Shown here one piece after another: positions 43,446 through 51,584 of a stretch of DNA of 64,000 nucleotides. Location: positions 44,395 through 108,394 of the forward strand of contig MKTW01000010.1 in the NCBI GenBank assembly GCA_001898405.1. The letters are read 5' to 3'. This DNA is from Sphingobacteriales bacterium 44-61. GTDB lineage: Bacteria; Bacteroidota; Bacteroidia; Chitinophagales; Chitinophagaceae. The translations under genes were made by a program, and so were the position numbers. The first letter of the stretch is position 1. Each line of letters begins with the position of its first letter. The notes under the pieces are model-generated. The model was not told the DNA's origin, did not search any database, and saw nothing but the letters and a program-made list of their open reading frames with translations.

Positions 43446-44507
43446 TTATTCTACCCATTCCCATTTCGGTGCTTCCGTTACATCGTTCCAGGTAAGCCTT
43501 AATATTTTTCTTTCTGCCGTTCTCAGATAAATATTATTATTGACGGTCCCATTTAAAAATTTATCAAAGTTCCCGATTGCAATATAGCAGGAGGTATCGG
43601 CAACATTGATCGGGAAATCTTCTTTTTTGATCACTGACCCGTTTGGCAACAATTCTAGCAGCAGCACATAATGGTTCACTGAATCAGCTGAAACGATATT
43701 TCTCCTGGAGAGCAATAAGAGATGATATTTTTCCAGGCTGCCTTCACCCTCTACATTCACAAAATCAACTTTCCTGGGCATGCTCAACACGGCATGGTTC
43801 ATCTGCCGTTTGGATAATGGTTGTAAAGGAATATACCAATCCTTTACAGAAGAGTGCAGGCTATTGTCAATAAAGTCATACACACAAAAAGCAGCTTTAC
43901 TGTTGACGGTTTCCAGGAATTTATTGTAGTGGTAATTTTTAAACAGCGAATCATATTTCATAAACAGATCTTCTGTTACAAAATATTTCGCCGGGCCATA
44001 TAGTACAGCATTCCGGTGGCTGAACTTTAGCCACCCGTTCACGGTGTCATGAAGATTAGTGACTGTGTCGCCATATTGAAAGAATTTTCTGTAACTGCGG
44101 ACCATAGCCGGTGTGTCATGTGCGTTGAACCCTGAAGTGGTGATAACGTATAAGGTGTCCCTGCTTACCTCCTTCATTGGTTTGGGCCTGCCCGCCATAT
44201 ATTGCCATATGAAATAACCGGCAACGGCAAGTGCTATCAACAGGAAGGGAATTGTCAGTTTTCGGATAAGCGATTTCCTGGCTTCCCGTTTTGCGTAGCC
44301 CTTTTTCCATTCAGCAATCCGTTTCTCGATCGATTCAGTATCCTCATTCTTTCTTTGTAGGAACTGCTGAAGAAATCCGATCGAATTCTTATTGCTTTGT
44401 TTCAATTCAGAAAGTGTCAGACGCAGATCAATATGATTGTACTTATAGTAGCGGGTCAAACAATAAACAGCAAATTCTTTAGCCAGGTATTTTTCTTCGC
44501 GTATCAT
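43446..44507 (-). CDS. Membrane-anchored protein with SH3b-like domain
   Basis: Not recognised as a named family. The 353 residues comprise a cytoplasmic N-terminal helical region (1-85), one transmembrane helix (86-104) and a periplasmic part. Residues 118-178 (YVITTSGFNAHDTP, QYGDTVTNLHDTVNGWLKF) follow the pattern of bacterial SH3 domains, which often bind peptidoglycan or peptides. The remaining 180-353 are mainly beta-rich. It is the last gene of a six-gene operon; its ATG overlaps the previous stop by one base. Given the transpeptidase in the operon, a role in contact with peptidoglycan is plausible. Confidence 0.65.
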   Translation of the reverse strand: MIREEKYLAKEFAVYCLTRYYKYNHIDLRLTLSELKQSNKNSIGFLQQFLQRKNEDTESIEKRIAEWKKGYAKREARKSLIRKLTIPFLLIALAVAGYFIWQYMAGRPKPMKEVSRDTLYVITTSGFNAHDTPAMVRSYRKFFQYGDTVTNLHDTVNGWLKFSHRNAVLYGPAKYFVTEDLFMKYDSLFKNYHYNKFLETVNSKAAFCVYDFIDNSLHSSVKDWYIPLQPLSKRQMNHAVLSMPRKVDFVNVEGEGSLEKYHLLLLSRRNIVSADSVNHYVLLLELLPNGSVIKKEDFPINVADTSCYIAIGNFDKFLNGTVNNNIYLRTAERKILRLTWNDVTEAPKWEWVE

Positions 44508-44908
44508 TATCTGAACAAATAGACAAGAAGATTATTGGGGGTAAGATACGTAGAATCTTCTGTCTGCAACATCAATGAAAGCTGCCAGCGTCGGTTGCCT
44601 TCGTGTGTAGGTAGCTCTTCCCAACGGAACCCGCCATTTTTTGACAGTTCATCCACAGCGGATGCTGAATATGGAGGCTTCCACAGCCGGTTCAGTTCAT
44701 CTTCAAAGAAGAGCAATTTTAATGTATCACCTTCTGCCAGTATTCTCCCGGCAGGCATCCTGGCCTTGCACCAAAGCTTCAAACTATCACTAACTACATA
44801 GCTGAGCTGTGCTGGCGGGGTCTCTTTTTCTGTTTTTTCCTTGCAGGAAATAATGAAAAGAGCCAGCAGCAGGAAACCAGCATAAATACTTTTTTGTATG
44901 ATCGACAT
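44507..44908 (-). CDS. Small lipoprotein of the cell-wall operon
   Basis: A 133-residue predicted lipoprotein. The start at 44908 is chosen because it yields a signal sequence with lipobox LFIISC (Cys 22), whereas the longer frame beginning at 44956 adds 16 residues ahead of that signal and would overlap the preceding gene. The mature part (SLKLWCKARMPAG, ELPTHEGNRRWQLS) is not recognised. It sits between the SEDS-transpeptidase fusion, 10 bp away, and the SH3b-like protein, one-base overlap. Probably an envelope-attached accessory subunit. Confidence 0.6.
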   Translation of the reverse strand: MSIIQKSIYAGFLLLALFIISCKEKTEKETPPAQLSYVVSDSLKLWCKARMPAGRILAEGDTLKLLFFEDELNRLWKPPYSASAVDELSKNGGFRWEELPTHEGNRRWQLSLMLQTEDSTYLTPNNLLVYLFR

Positions 44909-44918
44909 CCCGGTAGGT

Positions 44919-47900
44919 TTAGTTGAAATAATTATTGAACGAAGCAGAACGTGCAATGGTGAAAATTGATTTCCTGATCATGGCCTTGTCTTCTTCTGAC
45001 CATACATGTTTATGATGGTTCCGCAATTGAATATATACAGCCATGCATTGCGTCGGCTTTTGTTGTTTCAATTCGCCCTGGTGCAATTCCCTGTTGGCAA
45101 TAATGATCAGCAAATTTTTCCTTCTTGCAGATGTATCCATATCTGATTCATCGGCTGTACCGGTTTTAGAGTACAGGTAAAAGGTCTTCCCATCTATATT
45201 CAATGTTCCTTTTCCCAAATTAACACCATCCTGCGATGCTGAATTAAGGAGGGCATAAGCCGTGCCTCCGGGTTCTGCATTAGATAAACGCATACTTTCA
45301 AAAATGGTGTTGCGGCGGACCCTGAAAAGTGCTTCAGCATTATTATAACCGTCCTGGTCGTATATCCAGTTGATGGTGTCTTTACCGGGGGAATCTTTCT
45401 GGATGAATTTTAGTTTCAGGTCCCTGTCGAACCGTGTCATTTTAATGGCCATCTGGCATAAGGTAGCAGGCGACACTTTATAAATTTCAGCACCTACCTG
45501 GGAGGCTCTGAATGTGAGATAGGAGCCACCGGGCAGATTGTTACGCGCTACAGAACGCCTGTTTTCTTCGTAGGTGGCAAACTGTGGCAACAAGCCATCG
45601 GTAAACAGGTTGTTTTTGACAATAGCACTGTCTTCCAGGTTATCAAGATACCAGTTCATCCGGCTTTGCCTGGCACCGGTTGAATCACTGTTGGTGATGC
45701 AATGGAAATTCTGTGCAAATTCTTTGGCCAGCAAACTGCGTGGATTGCCAAACAACAGGTTTTTATCAAGCGTATTCTGCGGCCATTTATACAGGTTGCT
45801 ATTGAAATGGTAGGTTTCCTTCCCGATACGTACTACAGGATATACGTTTTTATTGGAAGAACCATTGTAGCGGACGAATATTCCGGGTTGTTGTGCATCG
45901 TAGCGATAACCGGCCACCAGCGGGGTCGATTTCAATTGATCTTTTTCAAAAGAACCTAAATAATTTATGAGCAGGTGATAACTGTTCCTGGAAAAGGCCA
46001 GAAAATTTTTGGCCGAGAACTCTTTTTCTTCATCCAGTGAAACCGGAAATACTTCACGACCTGCGAAATATTTGGTGGTCTTATTATCGTCGGAGCTTTT
46101 GATTATGTCAGTTTCATCAAGCCCGGCAGGCATCAGGTCAAGTTCATTCCATCTGCCGGCAAATCCATCGATGACTGCAGCCCAGGTAAATGGTTTTATC
46201 GTACTGCCCGGCTTTCCATCACTTATCAGGCTTCTGCGCTGTATGAGCCGGTTGGCGTTGGCATCAGATAGTTTATAGGTGAGGGTGAACAATTCTGATA
46301 GTGAAGTGAAATAATTGGGATCAACAGAAATATGATTGGTACGGTCATCAGTATACAGTTCGTTTTGCGCCATGGCTCTGAGATTCACATCGCCATCCGT
46401 TACAGTGATGCTGGCCTTAACTTCAGAACTGTCATATATCCTGCCTAAAAGGCTGTCCAGGCTTTTTTGAAGGCTAACATCCAGTGTAAGTTGCAGTGGC
46501 TTGCCTGAAGGACTGCTCTTCAGGTTATGGCTGAGCATATAAGTATACAGCTTGTGATCGCTTTCAGGATATAAGTACTGGTACTTCCCATTTACCCAGA
46601 ATGGCCTTGCCAGCAACTCATTGGCAAGTATGCCTCCATGGAAGAAAGTGATATCGCCTTTCCTGGAACTGGATTCAACAGTAAATCCATCTGTTTCGTT
46701 TACCCTGATCGCAAACGCCTGCTCATTGGTAGCGGCCCCGTTATTTGCATCGAGGATGATATCCGGTGCGCTGGCCTGTACAAGATATTGATAAGGACTG
46801 CCGGCTTCCTTACCGGATAGCCTGCGGAAAGCAGCCGAAGGTAATGCCACTGTGTTGATCCCTTCCACCTGTTTGGTGGAATATAATATCCAGCCTGCCG
46901 GTAATGATTCTCCATTATAGTTAAAGCCGGAAACGGGCGAAATGTTTTTACCGGCATAGCCGAGCACAGGTTGAAGCGGACTGGTTTCCCGGTTGTTCAG
47001 GGAAGCTTTAATGAAGAACCATTCATTCACTTTTATTTTCCATCCTGTTTCGCGGTCGCTTTCTACAAATAAAAGATTGGTCGGATTATTTTTATCGGTA
47101 TTGGTGAGCAGGAATTTTTCCAGTATACCACTCGCTGCAGGATTCTGGCTTTGCATTGCCGGAAGCAAAGCTGCAATATCCGGGCTGTTGATCAATTCAC
47201 GGTAAAATGCCGGTGCTTCCATTTTCCGCAATTGCTTCTGTTGTTGCTCAGGCAGTGTATTAAAATGATCTTCGATGCTGTTATTCAGTTTTTGTGCGCA
47301 ATAAAGCAGGTCGCTTTTCAGGGTAGCCAGTTCATAATTGCCGGTTGCTTTCCGGGCAAATGAAAACCCAAGGGCTATCAGCGCAAATATGGCTACAGGC
47401 AGCATAAAATAGAAGGTGTGCCTGATATGTAATCTCGTAAGATTGAATTTTTCCTGTCTTCTGTACAGGAGGCACGCAATGATCACTGTTCCGAAAAAAG
47501 CAAGTGTATAGGACAGGTCATTGACGGCAAAAATAAAATAGCTGATGCCGGTGAAGGGAAAAGCATTGCTGTTGATGAGTATATCAATCCCCCCAAAGCA
47601 GACAAGCTGCATCAGGAAATAGATACTGAATAAATTGCCTGCGCTATAGCCTGTTGATTCATTGTGCGCTTCTGCTACTGACCGGATAGGGAAAATGAGC
47701 AGGAGAAGCAACAAAAGAATAGGCAGGGCTGTTGCTACAAAGCCATGCTCGGCTATCAGGTATCTTACCGGAAGTGTATCGCTCAACTGTGTGGCGTAGT
47801 TGCTTCCGACAGAGAAATGGGGTTTAATAGAACTTGTCCATCCGCGCTCGCTGGCATAGTTATCAATAAACCACTTGTTTTGTTCTGCGCGTTCCATTTC

Positions 47901-48485
47901 TGCAATGCTGGGCATTTTGTCGTTGTTCAGGGCAGACACTTTAGCAATGGCCGTTTCTGTTTTTCCCAGTATGCTCAAAAACCTGGAATGAAAAGTATTG
48001 GTGTTGATCGGCAGGTCAATTTTTTTATCACTGCTGCCAAATTCAAAGAATAAAAAAGCATTGATGAATATAAAGCCTGCAATAAGAAGCGCTGTGCTTC
48101 CCAACGGAATGAAACCAAAAAGCCGGAAGCGGTGCTTCAATCCTGCAAGGATCACTACAAAAAACCAGGCTAAAGCACTGCTAAGAAAGAAGACATAAGC
48201 CATGCCCATATCCATCAGGGCAAATAAGACTGTAAACCAGATAAGAATAACTAAATGGGTATAGCGGGATTTCAATCCGATGGAAAAAAAGTAATTCCGG
48301 TAATCCAGTTTATCTGTTTCCCGCGAATCCTTTTTGATCAGGGGTTGCAGCAATAATATGACCAGTGGATAGGCGATAAGGGAAAAACTGACCAGCCACC
48401 TGGCAATATTATTATCATTAATGGCCAGGCCTGCTACAGGCAACAGCAATAATAGTATGGCCAATATGAGATTTGCTTTTCGCAT
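44919..48485 (-). CDS. SEDS-like domain fused to penicillin-binding transpeptidase
   Basis: A 1188-residue protein joining two cell-wall synthesis modules. Residues 1-345 contain about eight transmembrane helices; D92-M-G94-M-A96 resembles the PDLGTA motif of RodA/FtsW, LIAEHGFVATALPILLLL (243-260) the AEELGFIG region, and FTGISYFIFA (311-320) the LPFISYGGS part. The segment is shorter than a full SEDS protein and key residues look divergent. A single helix (357-376) leads to a periplasmic pedestal and a transpeptidase with SxxK S761-T-I-K764 (KPGSTIKPF), SxN S832-R-N834 and KTG K1107-T-G1109. LTLDVSLQKSLDSLL (666-680) is also standard for PBPs. Predicted to make and crosslink peptidoglycan as one chain, or just to crosslink if the SEDS part is inactive. 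Confidence 0.75.
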   Translation of the reverse strand: MRKANLILAILLLLLPVAGLAINDNNIARWLVSFSLIAYPLVILLLQPLIKKDSRETDKLDYRNYFFSIGLKSRYTHLVILIWFTVLFALMDMGMAYVFFLSSALAWFFVVILAGLKHRFRLFGFIPLGSTALLIAGFIFINAFLFFEFGSSDKKIDLPINTNTFHSRFLSILGKTETAIAKVSALNNDKMPSIAEMERAEQNKWFIDNYASERGWTSSIKPHFSVGSNYATQLSDTLPVRYLIAEHGFVATALPILLLLLLLIFPIRSVAEAHNESTGYSAGNLFSIYFLMQLVCFGGIDILINSNAFPFTGISYFIFAVNDLSYTLAFFGTVIIACLLYRRQEKFNLTRLHIRHTFYFMLPVAIFALIALGFSFARKATGNYELATLKSDLLYCAQKLNNSIEDHFNTLPEQQQKQLRKMEAPAFYRELINSPDIAALLPAMQSQNPAASGILEKFLLTNTDKNNPTNLLFVESDRETGWKIKVNEWFFIKASLNNRETSPLQPVLGYAGKNISPVSGFNYNGESLPAGWILYSTKQVEGINTVALPSAAFRRLSGKEAGSPYQYLVQASAPDIILDANNGAATNEQAFAIRVNETDGFTVESSSRKGDITFFHGGILANELLARPFWVNGKYQYLYPESDHKLYTYMLSHNLKSSPSGKPLQLTLDVSLQKSLDSLLGRIYDSSEVKASITVTDGDVNLRAMAQNELYTDDRTNHISVDPNYFTSLSELFTLTYKLSDANANRLIQRRSLISDGKPGSTIKPFTWAAVIDGFAGRWNELDLMPAGLDETDIIKSSDDNKTTKYFAGREVFPVSLDEEKEFSAKNFLAFSRNSYHLLINYLGSFEKDQLKSTPLVAGYRYDAQQPGIFVRYNGSSNKNVYPVVRIGKETYHFNSNLYKWPQNTLDKNLLFGNPRSLLAKEFAQNFHCITNSDSTGARQSRMNWYLDNLEDSAIVKNNLFTDGLLPQFATYEENRRSVARNNLPGGSYLTFRASQVGAEIYKVSPATLCQMAIKMTRFDRDLKLKFIQKDSPGKDTINWIYDQDGYNNAEALFRVRRNTIFESMRLSNAEPGGTAYALLNSASQDGVNLGKGTLNIDGKTFYLYSKTGTADESDMDTSARRKNLLIIIANRELHQGELKQQKPTQCMAVYIQLRNHHKHVWSEEDKAMIRKSIFTIARSASFNNYFN

Positions 48486-48488
48486 GGC

Positions 48489-50258
48489 TCAGTTTTTAGA
48501 AGGTTTGGCAAATTGGAAAAACAGGAACACCAGCAACGCAGCAAAGATCAATAAGCTGATGAGGAGATTGGTGGGCATGGACATGCCAAGAAAAGAGGTT
48601 TTCAGATAGCTCTTGGTAATGAAATCATTGAACTCATTTTTACTGATCGCTTCGGTGTAAGGATAGCTTCTTACGCGCCAGCTCAGGAATAGGCGGAGCA
48701 GGAAGAAATAAAGAACAATATTTAACAATAACCAGAAGAAAACCGGTGTGCCGCTATGCTTTTCATCAGAATATCTTTTGGTGTAAAAGAAAAGAAAAAG
48801 AAAGGAACCGGCCACCACGATCAGGAAAGGTATTATTGTATTGATGAAATCGCCTGTTATGTTTACCCAGGAATTGTGCAATTGAAGCAGCCAGCCTGCA
48901 CTTGCCGAAGTGGGTGTTACCGTCCAGGAACTGTCTGATTGCACGGGTTGAATCTCACCCGAACGGAATCTTGCATTGCTGATATCGTCTCCGGCCCGGC
49001 CGCTGGAGTATTGCAGCGTTCCCCAGAAGTGATTATAGTTGCTGTCTGTATTTTCAAAATTCAATGCAGGCAATATATAACCCGCATAGCCGGCACGTTC
49101 GAGTGCAAATCTGTTGTGGGTAGTGATGAATACTTCGTGATTCCGCCCCTTATCATCCGGGAGGGAAAAGATCTGGGGTTGCAGGTACTTCAAAGCAAAA
49201 CGGTCAGGCTGCATGAGCTCAACACTGAAAGCAGGCTGCTGAAGGAACTGTTTACCCGCTGCTGCTTCATAACCAAAATAAAACCGGTCATGATCGCCTA
49301 ACGAAACTGTTTTATTCTGGTATTGCAATGCGATAAGATCATAATTGCCTGCCGGGCTGGTCAATTGCAGGGAAACCGGTTGTGGTAAAACCAACTTAGT
49401 TTGCCAATACTGGTAAGTGGGGTCTTTACCATAATACCAGTTCACAGGGCTTTCGTAGTTGTTTTTTGTAACAAACTGTATAGCTGTCTTCAATAAGTAA
49501 AGCCGCTGGAACGACTGGATGACGTCATAAGAAATGGGTAGGGTCGTGTTTTCCAGCAGATCGGAAAAACGCGTGCCATAAGCAATGACCCTTTCTTTGA
49601 TTGTATCGGTTATCCCTTTATAAGTGATATTGAAATCAAACTTGTTTTTTCCTGATGGGGTTGATTGCACCCGCATCGTTTCTTCAGGGCTTGTATCAGT
49701 CATTTTGATGCGCAATTGCTGATCAGCCTGTAAAGAAGGAAGACCGGATTGCTGCAAATGCCAGGTAGCCTTATCACTTTGCCTTGAAACATACAACGGA
49801 TAAGGGATGGCTGTGCAGTTAAGGGAAAACTGTCCATTAGCTTGTGTAAGGATGATCCTGCCTTCGAGCCCCGCCTGCACATCAGCATACATATTACCTG
49901 CGATGTACAAAGGCTGCTGACCGGACGATACAAATCCTTCATGTACCAGGAAATGATGACGGGAGTTATTGCCGAGGTCTTTCCAGAAAAAACGGCTGCC
50001 GGTAAACCCCAGGCTGAAGAGTAAAGTCGTTAAAGCAAAACTGATCAGCAAGGATGCCATCAGCCGGACTATGTTCTTGGTAGAATGCCATTGATTCACA
50101 TCTATGGAGGGGAAGGCAAAAAGCAGGTAAATCAATCCCCAGAGTGAAAATACCAGCCAGCTACCGGTAAACAAACCCGGCAAAAGGAAAAGCAAACTAC
50201 CTGCAAGTACCGTCGAGACAAGGAGTGCAAACAGAGAAATATTTTTTTTCCAGTTCAT
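48489..50258 (-). CDS. Polytopic membrane protein with large periplasmic domain
   Basis: About 589 residues from the ATG at 50258; a TTG 18 bp upstream would give a slightly longer form. Three transmembrane helices lie within residues 8-84, followed by a long beta-rich extracytoplasmic domain (about 85-478) and three more helices (about 480-503, 512-535 and 565-585). No family recognised. The position between a coiled-coil protein and the SEDS-transpeptidase fusion matches the mreD slot in an mre operon, but the large periplasmic domain is unlike MreD. It is separated from the fusion gene by 3 bp. Confidence 0.6.
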   Translation of the reverse strand: MNWKKNISLFALLVSTVLAGSLLFLLPGLFTGSWLVFSLWGLIYLLFAFPSIDVNQWHSTKNIVRLMASLLISFALTTLLFSLGFTGSRFFWKDLGNNSRHHFLVHEGFVSSGQQPLYIAGNMYADVQAGLEGRIILTQANGQFSLNCTAIPYPLYVSRQSDKATWHLQQSGLPSLQADQQLRIKMTDTSPEETMRVQSTPSGKNKFDFNITYKGITDTIKERVIAYGTRFSDLLENTTLPISYDVIQSFQRLYLLKTAIQFVTKNNYESPVNWYYGKDPTYQYWQTKLVLPQPVSLQLTSPAGNYDLIALQYQNKTVSLGDHDRFYFGYEAAAGKQFLQQPAFSVELMQPDRFALKYLQPQIFSLPDDKGRNHEVFITTHNRFALERAGYAGYILPALNFENTDSNYNHFWGTLQYSSGRAGDDISNARFRSGEIQPVQSDSSWTVTPTSASAGWLLQLHNSWVNITGDFINTIIPFLIVVAGSFLFLFFYTKRYSDEKHSGTPVFFWLLLNIVLYFFLLRLFLSWRVRSYPYTEAISKNEFNDFITKSYLKTSFLGMSMPTNLLISLLIFAALLVFLFFQFAKPSKN

Positions 50259-50268
50259 GCGTTCTGCT

Positions 50269-51576
50269 TTAATCAACTGCTTTCAGCGAATCGAATATTT
50301 GTTGTGTTATTTTCTGGTTCACCAATACCAGGTAACTATTGTCAGGAGCCACTTTGGTGAACTTTCTTTTCTTAAGGTCGATCAGGAAATTGATGATGGG
50401 GGCATTACCAGCAAGATTAGTGATGTCCAGTTCCGGGTAAGTATAATCTTCCTGCAAAGCCCATTTGGAGAAGTTAGGAGTACTGAGTACGCTGAACTCT
50501 TTATTCTTATATCCTTTTATAAATTCCTGCAGCAGGAACCAGGAGTGGAGCGGGCTGTTATTATCCGGATACAATACAGGAGGCATCACGGTTTCCAGCT
50601 TGCTTACCATTTCCAGCATTTTTTTGGATTGTTCATCGCTTTCTTTCTGTACCAGTGTCAGTTTATCATAAGCCTCCTGGAGTTTTGCAGTCTCTTCTTC
50701 CTGCGCCTTCTTTTCTGTTTGTGTTTTTTCAAGCTCCCCGGTTAATATTACCTGTTGGGCATTCAATTCTGATAAAGAGGTTTCCAGGCCGGTGGTTTTC
50801 GTGGTTAGGTCTTCCATATCTTTGCCAAGTGATTTGTTCTCTTCCTGGAGTTTATTCCTTTCTGTTTCGATCGTCTTTTTTTCTTCTTTAAGTTTTTTAA
50901 GGTCTTCAGAAAGTTTTTTTATTTTCTTATCCTGATCCGCTTTCCTGGATTTTGGTTCTTCATTAGTAACCTGAACCGTCTCAGATACCTTCATCTCCGT
51001 GATGGTTTCAGCATCCGCAGATGCTTTTGTTTTCCGGATCTTATTTACCAAAAGGAAGAATGCCAGGCAAGCCAGTGCAACTGCGCCAGCAAGGATATAG
51101 ATCAATAATTGCCGGGTATTTTTCAGATCATCATTCTCCTTTTTCATTCCGGCATACAATGAGATGGTTTGTTTAGATACAAGAGTGTCTCCTTCATTGA
51201 TCAGCTCATCCAATGCAAAATGGAAAGGCAACTGGCTGCTCAATCCTGCTTTGGCGATCTGGTCTGCAAATTTCTTTCGGCTTTCAGCTTTCATTGTTGT
51301 GTCGCCTGCTACCACTCCCAGCAAACTATCCCTGTAATGGTAATAGAATTTTTTTTGATCAGGAACTGTATAGCCGGAGAAGTACAGGAACAATTGCCGT
51401 TGGCCGTCCTTTATTTTGTTTTCCGGCCGGTCATTTTTTACAAATGAAAGCGTCACTTTCTCAAAAAGGCTGTCAGGCAGGTTTTGGCTGAGGGCCGGTT
51501 TGTATTGCAACAACAGGGTCATTGCAAGGCACAGGCCGATAAGGCGGAAATTCTGTGGATTGGATAAAAACTTCAT
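50269..51576 (-). CDS. Transmembrane coiled-coil protein
   Basis: A 435-residue protein with a signal peptide (1-30), a periplasmic domain (31-156), a single transmembrane helix (157-178) and a long cytoplasmic coiled coil (about 214-330, Lys/Glu/Leu heptads), ending in a globular 330-435 tail. Hence it spans the membrane and could carry a signal or force between a periplasmic enzyme and a cytoplasmic ATPase. No family recognised. It lies 8 bp downstream of the actin-like ATPase gene. Unlike MreC, whose coiled coil is periplasmic, the coiled coil here is predicted to be cytoplasmic. Confidence 0.65.
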   Translation of the reverse strand: MKFLSNPQNFRLIGLCLAMTLLLQYKPALSQNLPDSLFEKVTLSFVKNDRPENKIKDGQRQLFLYFSGYTVPDQKKFYYHYRDSLLGVVAGDTTMKAESRKKFADQIAKAGLSSQLPFHFALDELINEGDTLVSKQTISLYAGMKKENDDLKNTRQLLIYILAGAVALACLAFFLLVNKIRKTKASADAETITEMKVSETVQVTNEEPKSRKADQDKKIKKLSEDLKKLKEEKKTIETERNKLQEENKSLGKDMEDLTTKTTGLETSLSELNAQQVILTGELEKTQTEKKAQEEETAKLQEAYDKLTLVQKESDEQSKKMLEMVSKLETVMPPVLYPDNNSPLHSWFLLQEFIKGYKNKEFSVLSTPNFSKWALQEDYTYPELDITNLAGNAPIINFLIDLKKRKFTKVAPDNSYLVLVNQKITQQIFDSLKAVD

Positions 51577-51584
51577 ATAGTTTT

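Noticed and set aside
44909..44956. Longer N terminus for the lipoprotein at 44507-44908
   Set aside because: It would overlap the fusion gene and place 16 residues ahead of an otherwise regular lipoprotein signal.
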